Shown piece after piece: positions 35,716 to 44,440 of a stretch of 64,000 nucleotides of DNA. This DNA is from Pseudomonadales bacterium. Lineage in GTDB: Bacteria > Pseudomonadota > Gammaproteobacteria > Pseudomonadales > Azotimanducaceae. Each line of letters starts with the position of its first letter. The first letter of the stretch is position 1. The translations under genes were made by a program, and so were the position numbers. Location: assembly GCA_024234635.1 (NCBI GenBank), contig JACKNX010000005.1, positions 62,001-126,000 of the forward strand, in the 5' to 3' direction. The notes beneath the pieces were generated by a model. The model did not search any database and was not told the DNA's origin. It saw only the letters and a list, made by a program, of their open reading frames with translations.

Positions 35716-37833
35716 TTGAGCGAAAAACGCACCGTGCACACCTATTGCCGCATCTGCGAACCTACCTGCGCCCTGCTCGCTGAGGTGGACGAGGCACAGA
35801 ATGTGCGGCTACGGCCGGACAAGTCACATCCCGTGCACCAGGGTTTCGCCTGTCACAAAGGTCTCAACTTCACCGAAATCCACACGGACCCGGACCGGCT
35901 GAATCATCCGCTCGCCCGTCGCGGTGCCCGGTCGGGACCCGCCGCGTTCGAGCAGCTGGACTGGGACAGCGTCGCCACGCAGATCGCGGACCGCGTTCGC
36001 GCCGTTCAGGCAACGTGGGGCGACGATGCCTTCGCCATGTATAACGGCAACCCTGGCGCATTCAACGCCAGCGCCCGCGAAGGCGTGAGGCGCTTCGCCG
36101 GCCTGATCGGCGCACGGTATTTTTTCGGCTCCGGCACCCAGGACTGCACAAACAAGTTCGCCGCCTCCGAGCGCGTATTCGGCACGGCCAACCTGCACCC
36201 CATCCCCGATTTCAAACACACCCGCTATTTCCTGTCCATCGGGAGCAATCCGCGCATTTCCCACATGAGTTTCGTACACACCACGGATCCGATGGGCAAA
36301 TTGCGCGATATCGTGCGCCGTGGCGGCAAAGTGGTGCACATCAATCCACGCCGTATTGAGTCGGCCACGCCCGCAACTGGCGACGTGGTGCTGATCAAAC
36401 CCGACACGGATCTGTACTTCCTCGCCGCGCTCATTCACGAAATGGTCGCCAATCGCTGGCACGATGACGCCTTCCTGCGCGCACACGGCCGTAACGTGGA
36501 TGCCATGCTCGACTTCGTCGCCCGGTATCCCGCGACGCGCGTCGCGGGCATCACAGGCATCGACGCGGACACCATCCGAACCATCGCCCATGAATTCGCC
36601 AGCGCCGAGGGCGCCAGCGTACATATGTCCACGGGAGTGAACATGGGGCGTCAGGGCACGCTCGCCTACTGGCTGGTGCAGATGCTGTCGCTGGCCAGCG
36701 GCAACCTCGGACAACGTGGCGGCAACCTGTATTCCCCCGGGTACTTCCCGGCCGCCACCGTGGGTAAGCCGGGTTCGGACGACCCGTTCTTCGACTCGGA
36801 ATTCGGTTCGCTACGCACCATCACCGGCAGTCTGCCGGGCAACCTGCTGGCGGATTACATCGAAGCGGGGAAAGTGAAGGCCCTGGTATGTACCTCCGGC
36901 AACCCACTTCTGTCCATGGGCGGCGAATCACGGCTGCGTCGGGCATTCGAGAAGCTGGAGCTGCTCATCGTGGTGGATATCTACCCCAATGCCACTTCGG
37001 AATACGCCGACTTCGTGCTGCCTGCCACGGACTGGCTGGAACGCGAAGACATCAACGCCATCTCCGTGGGATTTCATCCGGAGCCGTACGTGCAGTACAC
37101 ACCTGCCGTAGTAGCTCCCCTGGCGGACCGGAGACCCGAATGGTGGATCTTCGGCAAACTGGCCGCCGCCCTGGGCGATGCATCGATCGCCGACAGCAAA
37201 ACGTTCAATCCCTTGTCACGAGCGGATCGCCAGCTCGGAATCCATGGACTGTCACTGCAGACACTCAAGGACACTCCCGGACATGTGGTGCGGTTGCCAG
37301 ACCCGGAGCCGGAGCAACTGTTCTCCCTCGGCGTGCAGCATGGTGAACAGCGTGTAGACTGCTGCCCGGCCCTTTTCACTCCGGACCTCGACACCGCAGA
37401 ACGGCTTTTCGAAGAACTTGCCGCGGAACCCGAAGACACGTTGAAGCTGATATCCCTGCGCACCAACTACATGGTGAACAGTTGGTTCCACAACGTGCCA
37501 TCACTGAAGCGGGACAACGCCCTCGACAACCCGCTGCACATGAATCCCGACGACGCAGCGGCTCGCCAGTTGGTGGAAGGCACGGAGGTACGGGTCAGCA
37601 ACAGGTATGGAGCGGTCGTCGCCACGGTCAGGCTGGACGACACGCTCCGCCGGGGTGTGGTGGCCATGACTCATGGCTGGGGCCACGGCGGCAACCGTCG
37701 CCTGCGGGTGGCCAGCAATCATCCGGGTGTGAACGTCAACGAGTTGCTACCCACGGGAATCGGCAGCTATGAGCGCCTCAGCAATCAGTCGCACATGACG
37801 GGTATCGCAGTGGATGTGGCGGCAGTGGCGTGA
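35716..37833 (+). CDS. Molybdopterin oxidoreductase, DMSO-reductase family
   Basis: A 705-residue bis-MGD enzyme. The start is TTG 35716, justified by a full GGAGG site at 35703-35707 and by the family-typical N-terminus that follows. A [4Fe-4S] motif is complete: Cys11, Cys14, Cys18 and Cys46 (C-x2-C-x3-C-x27-C). The molybdopterin_oxidoreductase core has GSGTQDCTNKFAASER and YNGNPGAF; the dinucleotide-binding domain is at the C-terminus (LRTNYMVNSWFHN, GTEVRVSNRYGAVVATV). No signal peptide and no adjacent electron-transfer subunit, so it is probably a single-subunit cytoplasmic enzyme. The substrate cannot be assigned. Confidence 0.92.
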   Translation: MSEKRTVHTYCRICEPTCALLAEVDEAQNVRLRPDKSHPVHQGFACHKGLNFTEIHTDPDRLNHPLARRGARSGPAAFEQLDWDSVATQIADRVRAVQATWGDDAFAMYNGNPGAFNASAREGVRRFAGLIGARYFFGSGTQDCTNKFAASERVFGTANLHPIPDFKHTRYFLSIGSNPRISHMSFVHTTDPMGKLRDIVRRGGKVVHINPRRIESATPATGDVVLIKPDTDLYFLAALIHEMVANRWHDDAFLRAHGRNVDAMLDFVARYPATRVAGITGIDADTIRTIAHEFASAEGASVHMSTGVNMGRQGTLAYWLVQMLSLASGNLGQRGGNLYSPGYFPAATVGKPGSDDPFFDSEFGSLRTITGSLPGNLLADYIEAGKVKALVCTSGNPLLSMGGESRLRRAFEKLELLIVVDIYPNATSEYADFVLPATDWLEREDINAISVGFHPEPYVQYTPAVVAPLADRRPEWWIFGKLAAALGDASIADSKTFNPLSRADRQLGIHGLSLQTLKDTPGHVVRLPDPEPEQLFSLGVQHGEQRVDCCPALFTPDLDTAERLFEELAAEPEDTLKLISLRTNYMVNSWFHNVPSLKRDNALDNPLHMNPDDAAARQLVEGTEVRVSNRYGAVVATVRLDDTLRRGVVAMTHGWGHGGNRRLRVASNHPGVNVNELLPTGIGSYERLSNQSHMTGIAVDVAAVA

Positions 37834-38210
37834 TACTCGCATGATCGTTTCTCCGCTCCTCGAGCGGGTCTTCGTGCGTAGTCGTCTGCACACCAGCCTC
37901 ACACAAGGAATCCGGCCGCCTCCACCCGGGACCAAACCGGTGCGTGGTGCACCTTGTTGACGTCCAGCCGTCAACTGGGGCGAGGGAAACCATCCAGCCG
38001 GGGGAAAACGGTACGGTCCCGGGATTGGACAGCCACGATACCGGGATTGGAGATACCGGGATTGGACAGCCAGGAAATGACGCCAGCACGCTCCTGTGCG
38101 ACGCAGGATCGTGCGTCGAAACATGGCCAGGGTGGCTGACTCCCGGTCGAGGTCCGCGACGGGACCGCGTAGACGTAAAAGTGAAGCGGCTGCCAGGCAG
38201 CCTCCAACCC
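37834..38210. other. Repeat-bearing intergenic region
   Basis: 377 bases between the molybdopterin enzyme and the convergent amidohydrolase. It holds tandem repeat cluster C and a perfect 7-base hairpin (CGACGCA/TGCGTCG, 38099-38118). No coding character was seen. Short frames reading through the repeat are not credible genes. Confidence 0.6.
38019..38072. repeat. Tandem repeat cluster C
   Basis: Three units starting CCGGGATTGG: full copies at 38019-38040 and 38056-38072 (CCGGGATTGGACAGCCA) and a short middle copy at 38041-38055 (CCGGGATTGGAGATA). The opposite strand gives TGGCTGTCCAAT, the same core as clusters B and the single copy at 35623. Confidence 0.85.
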
Positions 38211-39386
38211 TCAACCGGCGAACACTTCTTTACCTGCTGCCCACACCGCCACCGGACGCGTCAGCGCCGAGAGATCCGAAAGCACGTCGCCATCAACAAC
38301 GAGGATATCGGCACGCATTCCTTCTCGAATTGCACCGGTATCGGTCAGCCCGAGGGCAAGAGCGGCATCCGTTGTGGCGCTGCGTAGAACATGTTCCGGG
38401 TTGAGTTCGGCGATAGCCGCGAATACCCCAAGGGCATACGGCAGTTCATGGTGATAGACCCCAGGTATTCCTGCATCCGTTGACGCGACGAACGGGATGC
38501 CCTTGCCGAGCATCGCCCGATACGCTGCACGCACGCGGTTGAGTACGGCACCGGTGTGACTGTCCAGCATGCGTTGCCAACCCTTGTTGACCGTCGGTGA
38601 TACCCAAACGCCATTGGCCAGAATCAGGTCAGCGATCTCGGCCTGGAAGTCGGACGCCCATCCATCCGGACCTACCCAGGAGCAGTGCTCGATGGTGCGT
38701 ACACCGGCTCGCGCCGCTACTTCGATGCCCGCCGTACCATGGCAATGCGCGGCGACATGCAGATCGTGTTCCCTGGCCGCTTCGACGATGGCCGACACCG
38801 TATCCACGTCAAACTGCGCTTGTAGCGGATCAGATCCGCGGGTCAATCGACCACCCGTCGCCATGACCTTGATCAGATCCACGCCGTGTCTCACCTGACG
38901 CTCGAGTACTGCCAGTGCCTGGGCCTTATCTTCCGCCACACCGCCCCAGAAGTGACAATGCCCCTGAGGACAGGTAATCGGCTGACCGGAACAGATCAAT
39001 CGAGGACCCAATGTCTCGCCACGGGCTATGGCATCCCGCAACGCCAGTTCCATCCAGCGTCCACCACCCAGATCGCGGGCACTGGTGATGCCGGCACGCA
39101 CCATGGCGAGAGCTCTCTCAGCCATTCGCGGGTACTCTCCAGCATCGCTCGCTTCTGGCGCGGATTTGTTATCGGGATTGAGCTCGAGGTGTATGTGCGC
39201 ATCGATCAGCCCAGGTAGCAAGGTGGCTCCACTGTACGAACGCGCAGCAGCACTTCGGCCTCGCTCTCCCCGATGCAGATCGGCCCACTGTCCGACACCT
39301 GCAATGCGATCGCCTTCCACCAGCACAGTGTCTGCCTCGAGCAGCCGAACACCGTCGAACACGCGAACATCCCTGATCAGCAGCAT
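38211..39386 (-). CDS. Metal-dependent amidohydrolase (imidazolonepropionase/prolidase-like group)
   Basis: A 391-residue cytoplasmic amidohydrolase. Metal ligands appear in order: DAHIHLE (His64, His66), the LIKVMATGG strand with a probable carboxylated Lys, AAHCHG and IEHCSW, and STDAGIPG. The pattern fits the group that includes organophosphate-acid-anhydrolase/Xaa-Pro dipeptidase-like enzymes. Its upstream ribosome site AAGGAG overlaps a copy of GTGCCTGTCC (39388-39397) placed between it and the ATG. It differs from the two YtcJ-like enzymes at 23-29 kb in size and in lacking a signal. Confidence 0.9.
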   Translation of the reverse strand: MLLIRDVRVFDGVRLLEADTVLVEGDRIAGVGQWADLHRGERGRSAAARSYSGATLLPGLIDAHIHLELNPDNKSAPEASDAGEYPRMAERALAMVRAGITSARDLGGGRWMELALRDAIARGETLGPRLICSGQPITCPQGHCHFWGGVAEDKAQALAVLERQVRHGVDLIKVMATGGRLTRGSDPLQAQFDVDTVSAIVEAAREHDLHVAAHCHGTAGIEVAARAGVRTIEHCSWVGPDGWASDFQAEIADLILANGVWVSPTVNKGWQRMLDSHTGAVLNRVRAAYRAMLGKGIPFVASTDAGIPGVYHHELPYALGVFAAIAELNPEHVLRSATTDAALALGLTDTGAIREGMRADILVVDGDVLSDLSALTRPVAVWAAGKEVFAG

Positions 39387-39387
39387 C

Positions 39388-39397
39388 GGACAGGCAC
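39388..39397 (-). repeat. Repeat core between ribosome site and start codon
   Basis: On the minus strand the ribosome site AAGGAG is fused to GTGCCTGTCCG, which ends just before the amidohydrolase ATG. This is a 10-of-11 match to the dispersed core. Confidence 0.5.
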
Positions 39398-39467
39398 TCC
39401 TTCAGATTGGTTCAGGCCGCCAACGTTTCCGTCGACGAGCCAGGAAAGCCTAGCGGCTGTCCTCCTG

Positions 39468-39502
39468 TTTGGACACCCACTCCGGCCAGTTTGGACACCC
39501 AC
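39468..39502. repeat. Tandem repeat cluster D beside the transposase
   Basis: TTTGGACACCCAC at 39468-39480 and 39490-39502 (22-base period). The opposite strand reads GTGGGTGTCCAAA, another variant of the GTGNNTGTCCA core. The cluster lies between the amidohydrolase and the transposase. Confidence 0.8.
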
Positions 39503-39774
39503 CCGAGGGGCTCCAGGACACATTCGACAGCGGCGCTTGACCCCTCCCCGAGGTGAAACTGGGCTTCTGGCGGCTTCCGAAGTTACCGCCCTGGCACCCC
39601 GCCAGCGATTCTGTCCCGAGACGAAAAGGCATGGACCTGATGAACCGCCAGGATCGTCGCGCCCTGAATCGCAGCAGGCCCATTTATCGGCCACGCCGAC
39701 CAAGCTACATGCTCACACGGCAGCGGGAGATGCGCCATTGCGACGTGATCTTCCCGCATACGATCCTGATCGGC

Positions 39775-40740
39775 ATGGGATACCCACGCAGTCATACTGT
39801 TATCGCCGGCGAACCAGGCTTCTACCATTGTCACTCCCGCTGTGTCCGCCGTTCGTGGCTTTGTGGCAATGATCCCGTGACCGGCAAGAACTTCGACCAC
39901 CGCCGTACCTGGATCGAACAGCGACTTCTGGATCTGGCCAACTCCTTTGCTGTCGCGCTCTATGCTTGGGCGGTAATGGACAATCATTGTCACGTCATCC
40001 TGGCTGTCGATCCCCGATTGCCGAGGCAATGGTCCGACGAAGACGTCGCGAGCCGCTGGAGCCGACTTTGCGCATCTCATCGCAAAGGCTTCCCCGATCC
40101 GGAAAGCAGGAGCCGCCAGCAACGGGAAGCGGAGCTTCTCGGCAATCCCGAACGGCTTGAAACGATTCGCCAGCGTCTTGGATGCGTGAGCTGGTTCAAT
40201 CGTTATCTCAAGGAAGCCATAGCGCGGGAAGCAAACGCCGAAGATGGCTGCTCGGGACACTTCTGGGATAGTCGATTCGGCTGTCAGGTCCTTCTGGACG
40301 AGCGAGCCATACTTACCTGCATGGCCTACGTTGACCTTAACCCGATTCGCGCCGGAGCTGCCATCAGCCTCGCTGACAGTCGGTTCACCTCGATCCAACA
40401 TCGACTCGAGGCACTCGGGGAAAACGCAATCGACCCTGACGAGCAACTCGGACCGGTAGCAGGCTCTGCTGGCATCCCGGGACCGGAAATCACCCTTCGT
40501 AGCTATATCGAACTTGTTGATTGGACGGGCCGACAACACCGGGAAGGCAAGCGCGGCGCAATCGATTCTGACAGTCCTCACGTACTGGCACGACTACGGG
40601 CACCTCCGGATACCTGGGTGACCCTGACCACAAACCTGTTCAGCTTCTTTCGGGTCGCTGTCGGAAGTCGATCAAGGCTCAACGCATTTGCGAGGCGTTT
40701 GTCCCGGTCCCGCATACGAGGTATGCGAGTTGCGTGGTAA
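39775..40740 (+). mobile_element. REP-associated-type (Y1/HUH) tyrosine transposase
   Basis: A 321-residue Y1 transposase of the IS200-like/RAYT type. The HUH motif is His71-Cys72-His73 (MDNHCHVILAVDP); the catalytic tyrosine is likely Tyr144 (FNRYLKEAIAREANAEDGCSGHFW), followed by MAYVDLNPIRAG, which is diagnostic. I begin at 39775 because homologous proteins start just before a 'GFYH..SRCVRR' block; the frame is open to 39553 with no family character. No IS ends or target duplication were found, and it looks single-copy, as expected for a RAYT. Short GTGNNTGTCCA clusters flank it on both sides. Confidence 0.85.
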
Positions 40741-40767
40741 CAAGACAAACGATCAAGGGCAACTCGC
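40711..40767. repeat. Paired hairpins at the transposase 3' end
   Basis: CGCATAC-GAG-GTATGCG (40711-40727) is a perfect 7-base hairpin in the last codons. GCGAGTTGC (40725-40733) is matched by GCAACTCGC (40759-40767) around the stop codon. Such structures could be recognition elements for the transposase or a terminator. Confidence 0.55.
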
Positions 40768-41229
40768 GCCAGCACGGACGTGGTCTGCAAAGCCCGTGAT
40801 GGAGCCAACAGTGCGACGAGCAGAAAAGCAGACGAGCCGACGAGCCGACGAGCGTCACAACACACCGAGCAGAACTTCCGGGCTCGCGCGGTGTGCAAGA
40901 CAAGCCATTGTCATCTCGCCCCGCCGTTGCCATTTCGCAACACAGCCGTACATACATACCAGTCGACCGACTGGATCAGGTGTCTGCACCAAACGTAGCC
41001 GCGGGCCGGATATAGGGGGAACCCGAGGTCGGACCAGCTCCCCGACACTGGAATCCGCCACTGGCATGGCGGGTAAACTCTGGTAGAAAGTGCATGTCCA
41101 GCAAGGAAGAAAGTGCGTGTCCAGCTGCACCCCTCCAGCAAGGAAGAAAGTGCCTGTCCAGCTACACCCTCCCCAGCTGCACCCCAGCGACACCCTGAAC
41201 AAAGGTCACTGTCGAACCACCAAAATGGC
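40741..41229. other. Repeat-rich intergenic region, no gene seen
   Basis: About 490 bases between the transposase and the Lon-like gene. It contains a short tandem GACGAGCC x3 (40831-40854) and repeat cluster E. Translations in all frames lack protein character. The end holds the ribosome site AAGGAG at 41230-41235 for the GTG at 41241. Confidence 0.6.
41086..41187. repeat. Tandem repeat cluster E upstream of Lon-like operon
   Basis: GAAAGTGCNTGTCCAGC occurs at 41086-41102, 41109-41125 and 41146-41162 with variants CATG, CGTG and CCTG. Associated CCAGCAAGGAA and CCAGCTGCACCCC segments are also duplicated. It ends about 55 bases before the GTG start of the operon, so it lies in the probable promoter or leader. 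Confidence 0.85.
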
Positions 41230-41240
41230 AAGGAGACGGC

Positions 41241-43655
41241 GTGGAACTAACGACCACTGAATTGCGCCGAACCGTCGCCCCGGAGCGTCTCGGTTTCGAA
41301 ACGACACAAACGGTGCCGCCAACCCGCGATTCCATTGAACAGGCGCGTGCTCGTGATGCCATCAACTTTGCCATGGGCATGGCGTTTCCAGGTTACAACC
41401 TCTACGCCCTCGGCTCACCGCAAACTGATATGCAGACGGTGGTGACCAGTCGGCTGCGTACCCTTGCAGAGGATCGACGCCCGCCATCCGACTGGGCGTA
41501 CCTGCGAAACTTCGACGAGCCCGCCCAACCGTTGTATCTGGAGTTACCCGCCGCTGACGGCCGGCGCTTTCGCCAACGCATGCAGGAAGCCATTGGCAGC
41601 ATTCGCGACCTGCTTCCAGGCGCCTTCTCGTCAGAGGAGTTTCGCCGCCAGTCCCAGGAGCTAGCCAGCTCGTTCAGGGAAACCCAGAGCCAGGACATGA
41701 GTGCGCTGGAGGCACAGGCCCGGGAAATGGGTTTGACGCTGTTGCCCACCCCGAACGGCTTCGTTTTTGCCCCGGTAAAGGAAGGCAAAGTCATGGAGCA
41801 GGAAGCGTTCATGGCACTGGACGAAAACGAACGCAACCGTATTCAGGAAGCGATTCGCACAATGACGCAGCGCCTGGTGGAGCGGCTGCAGCATTATCCC
41901 GAACACGAACATCAACTTATTGAACGCCAACGGGAGCTGCAGCGCGCTACCGCGGAAGGTGTGATTCGCCACGCGCTGGTTCGACTGCGTACCCTCTATC
42001 AGGATCGTGATCGCGCGATGAACTGGCTGGCGGCCGTCGAGAAAGATCTCCTGGTCAATATCGATCGCATACTCGCGGCAGCGCAACCGGCGCAGTCTCC
42101 AATGCCGATGATGGGCGATCCCGAATCCTGGTTCGACCGCTACAAGGTGAATGTGATCGTCGATCACACGGATTTGACCGGCGCACCGGTGCTGTACGAA
42201 AGCAACCCCAGCCTCGACAACCTCATTGGCAGCCTTGAGCAACGATTCGAATTCGGCATGCCAGTGACCGACACCAATCTCATCCGGGCCGGCGCGCTTC
42301 ACCGCGCAAATGGGGGTTATCTCGTGCTGGACGCTGAACGCGTTCTGACCAAACCGTTCGCCTGGGAAGCCCTGAAACGGGCTCTCACGGATCGAGCCAT
42401 TCGTGTCGAGTCCGTTGGAAAACTGCTCAGCCTCACCTACTCGGTTTCATTGGAACCGGAGGCCATACCCCTGGACGTCAAGGTGGTGCTTCTCGGTTCC
42501 CGTTACCTGTATCACGTGCTCCGCGCCTACGACAACGATTTCGACACGCTGTTCAAGGTCGTGGCGGACTTTGACGACCACGTGGATTGGTCAGAGGACG
42601 CCCTGCACGCCTATGCCGGTCTCATCGCACATATCGTCACCGACCGCAGTCTCCGTCACCTGACCGCCAATGCGGTCGCCCGCGTCATCGAACACGCCAG
42701 CCGGCTGGTGGAGGATCAGGAGCAGATATCCACACACGTCACCGACATCCGCGATCTGTTGCAGGAGGCGGACTACATGGCTCAGGCCGCGCATGCCCGG
42801 CTGGTCGATCGCGTGCATGTCCAACAAGCCATCGAGCAGCGAATCTACCGTCTGGACCGGTTTCGCGAGCTCGTGCGGGAAAACATCGCCAAGGGCATCA
42901 TCCGGGTGGAAACACGCGGTGCCGCGGTTGGCCAGATCAACGGGCTGAGTGTCGTCAGCATCGGCCACGTGCAGTTCGGGCAACCATCACGCATCACCGC
43001 TACCGCACGTCTGGGCCGCGGCGAACTCATCGACATCGAACGCGAATCGCATCTCGGCGGCAACATCCACTCCAAGGCCGTGATGATCGTGTCCTCATAC
43101 ATCGGCTCCCGTTACGCAAGAGACTACCCGCTCTCGTTGCACGCCACGCTGGTGTTCGAACAGTCCTACGGAGGCGTCGAAGGTGACAGCGCGTCCGTGG
43201 CGGAGGTATGCGCACTGCTCTCCGCGATGATCGACCGGCCCGTTCGTCAGTCGCTGGCCATCACCGGCTCGATGGACCAGCACGGTCTGGCGCAAGCCAT
43301 TGGCGGCGTGAACGAAAAGATTGAAGGATTCTTTGACGTCTGCCAGACACAAGGACTATCGGGTGACCAGGGTGTCATCATCCCTGCGGCCAATCGCCAG
43401 CACCTGATGCTTCGGGAAGATGTTGTAGCCGCCGTGGAGGCAGGCCAGTTCCATCTGTACACGATGACCAGCGTCGACGATGCCATCGCCCTGCTCTTCG
43501 CAGCCGAGGGCGAAAAATCAACGGATCCGACTGCAATACACGACGCTGTAAGCGAACGTGTCATCGAACTCCACAGTCTGGCGAAGAAACATGCCGGCCG
43601 CGATGGAACCGGCAACGAGGTCGCGGACAAGACCACACCACCCGGTGCACCATGA
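41241..43655 (+). CDS. Lon-like (COG1067-type) protease with degenerate ATPase motif
   Basis: An 804-residue protein related to the LonB/YcbZ-like family. It starts with GTG, with AAGGAG six bases before. The C-terminal S16 protease domain is intact: Ser650 in GVEGDSASVAE and Lys693 in GGVNEKIEGFF, a 43-residue separation as expected for Lon. In contrast, the position of Walker A after the GYN loop reads GSPQTDMQT (58-66), lacking the GK/GR of relatives, so ATP binding is doubtful. The following gene's ATG overlaps its stop. It heads the USP/COG2403/carbamate-kinase operon. Confidence 0.9.
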   Translation: MELTTTELRRTVAPERLGFETTQTVPPTRDSIEQARARDAINFAMGMAFPGYNLYALGSPQTDMQTVVTSRLRTLAEDRRPPSDWAYLRNFDEPAQPLYLELPAADGRRFRQRMQEAIGSIRDLLPGAFSSEEFRRQSQELASSFRETQSQDMSALEAQAREMGLTLLPTPNGFVFAPVKEGKVMEQEAFMALDENERNRIQEAIRTMTQRLVERLQHYPEHEHQLIERQRELQRATAEGVIRHALVRLRTLYQDRDRAMNWLAAVEKDLLVNIDRILAAAQPAQSPMPMMGDPESWFDRYKVNVIVDHTDLTGAPVLYESNPSLDNLIGSLEQRFEFGMPVTDTNLIRAGALHRANGGYLVLDAERVLTKPFAWEALKRALTDRAIRVESVGKLLSLTYSVSLEPEAIPLDVKVVLLGSRYLYHVLRAYDNDFDTLFKVVADFDDHVDWSEDALHAYAGLIAHIVTDRSLRHLTANAVARVIEHASRLVEDQEQISTHVTDIRDLLQEADYMAQAAHARLVDRVHVQQAIEQRIYRLDRFRELVRENIAKGIIRVETRGAAVGQINGLSVVSIGHVQFGQPSRITATARLGRGELIDIERESHLGGNIHSKAVMIVSSYIGSRYARDYPLSLHATLVFEQSYGGVEGDSASVAEVCALLSAMIDRPVRQSLAITGSMDQHGLAQAIGGVNEKIEGFFDVCQTQGLSGDQGVIIPAANRQHLMLREDVVAAVEAGQFHLYTMTSVDDAIALLFAAEGEKSTDPTAIHDAVSERVIELHSLAKKHAGRDGTGNEVADKTTPPGAP

Positions 43656-44440
43656 TGGAAAAAACCACACGCGTACTCTACATGCTGGACTGCGGCTCAC
43701 TGGACGTGGAAGCCCTGCGCCTGGTCGCCCCGTTGTCCGGCGATGGCAACGTTGAGCTGACAGGTCTGTATATTGAAGACGAGGATCTGCTCAATGCCAT
43801 GCAGATCCCCGGCCTCACCGAGGTGAAGCTGCTCGGTCAAGGTGTAGCCACCGTCAACCCGAGCCGGCTGCGTGACGAACTTCATGCCCATGCAAGAGCG
43901 TTACGCGAATCGTTTGAGACTTCTGCCAATCGGCTGAATGTCCGCCACGTCTTTCACCAGATGCAAGGGCGCGTGGTTGAAGTGATGGTGCGCGAGGCCG
44001 GGGCCTCCGATCTGGTCGTGGTCAGCCGCCCGCTGCGTTCGGTGGGGCTGCGCGCCCGTCGAGCCCTGCAGTTTCAGCCTCTCGTACGCGCCAAGGGCAA
44101 CGTGCTGTTTGTCAACGAACCCTGGTCCTCGGGAACCAGTATCGTGGCGTTGTGTGAAAGTGAAACCGGTGCCTGCGGACGCGCACTGATCACTGCGCGC
44201 AGGATCGCGGATGCCGAAGGCATTCACCTGATCGCCGCCGTGCGCACCCCAATCAAGCCGGCAGGTGTCGACAAGGTGATCCACGTAACAGACTGGACCG
44301 AGGATGGGATTGCTCGCTTGTGTGCTGCGGAAGACGCACGGTTGCTGGTCATGTCGGAATTCGAGTCGCTGGACTGGCAGTCGCTGTTGCTTGCGCTCTC
44401 CGATCGGCTGCCCTGTTCCCTGCTTCGCCTCGATACATGA
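43652..44440 (+). CDS. Universal-stress-protein-like protein
   Basis: A 262-residue cytoplasmic protein with a UspA-like alpha/beta start (TTRVLYMLDCGSLDVEALRLV, GLYIEDEDLL) and a region ending SDLVVVSRPLRS that resembles the end of a USP fold; a second alpha/beta half follows (VLFVNEPWSSGTSIVALCESE). The G-2x-G-9x-G(S/T) ATP motif is not obvious, so nucleotide binding is uncertain. ATG 43652 overlaps the Lon-like stop (ATGATGG) and the next ATG overlaps this stop. No known function in this context. Confidence 0.7.
   Translation: MMEKTTRVLYMLDCGSLDVEALRLVAPLSGDGNVELTGLYIEDEDLLNAMQIPGLTEVKLLGQGVATVNPSRLRDELHAHARALRESFETSANRLNVRHVFHQMQGRVVEVMVREAGASDLVVVSRPLRSVGLRARRALQFQPLVRAKGNVLFVNEPWSSGTSIVALCESETGACGRALITARRIADAEGIHLIAAVRTPIKPAGVDKVIHVTDWTEDGIARLCAAEDARLLVMSEFESLDWQSLLLALSDRLPCSLLRLDT

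Noticed and set aside
39553..39774. N-terminal extension of the transposase
   Set aside because: The extra 74 residues are basic and Pro-rich, unlike the start of this family; probably fortuitous open frame over repeat-derived DNA.
41086..41187. Possible CRISPR array
   Set aside because: Units are short (about 17 bases), variable and unevenly spaced; no cas genes exist in the window.
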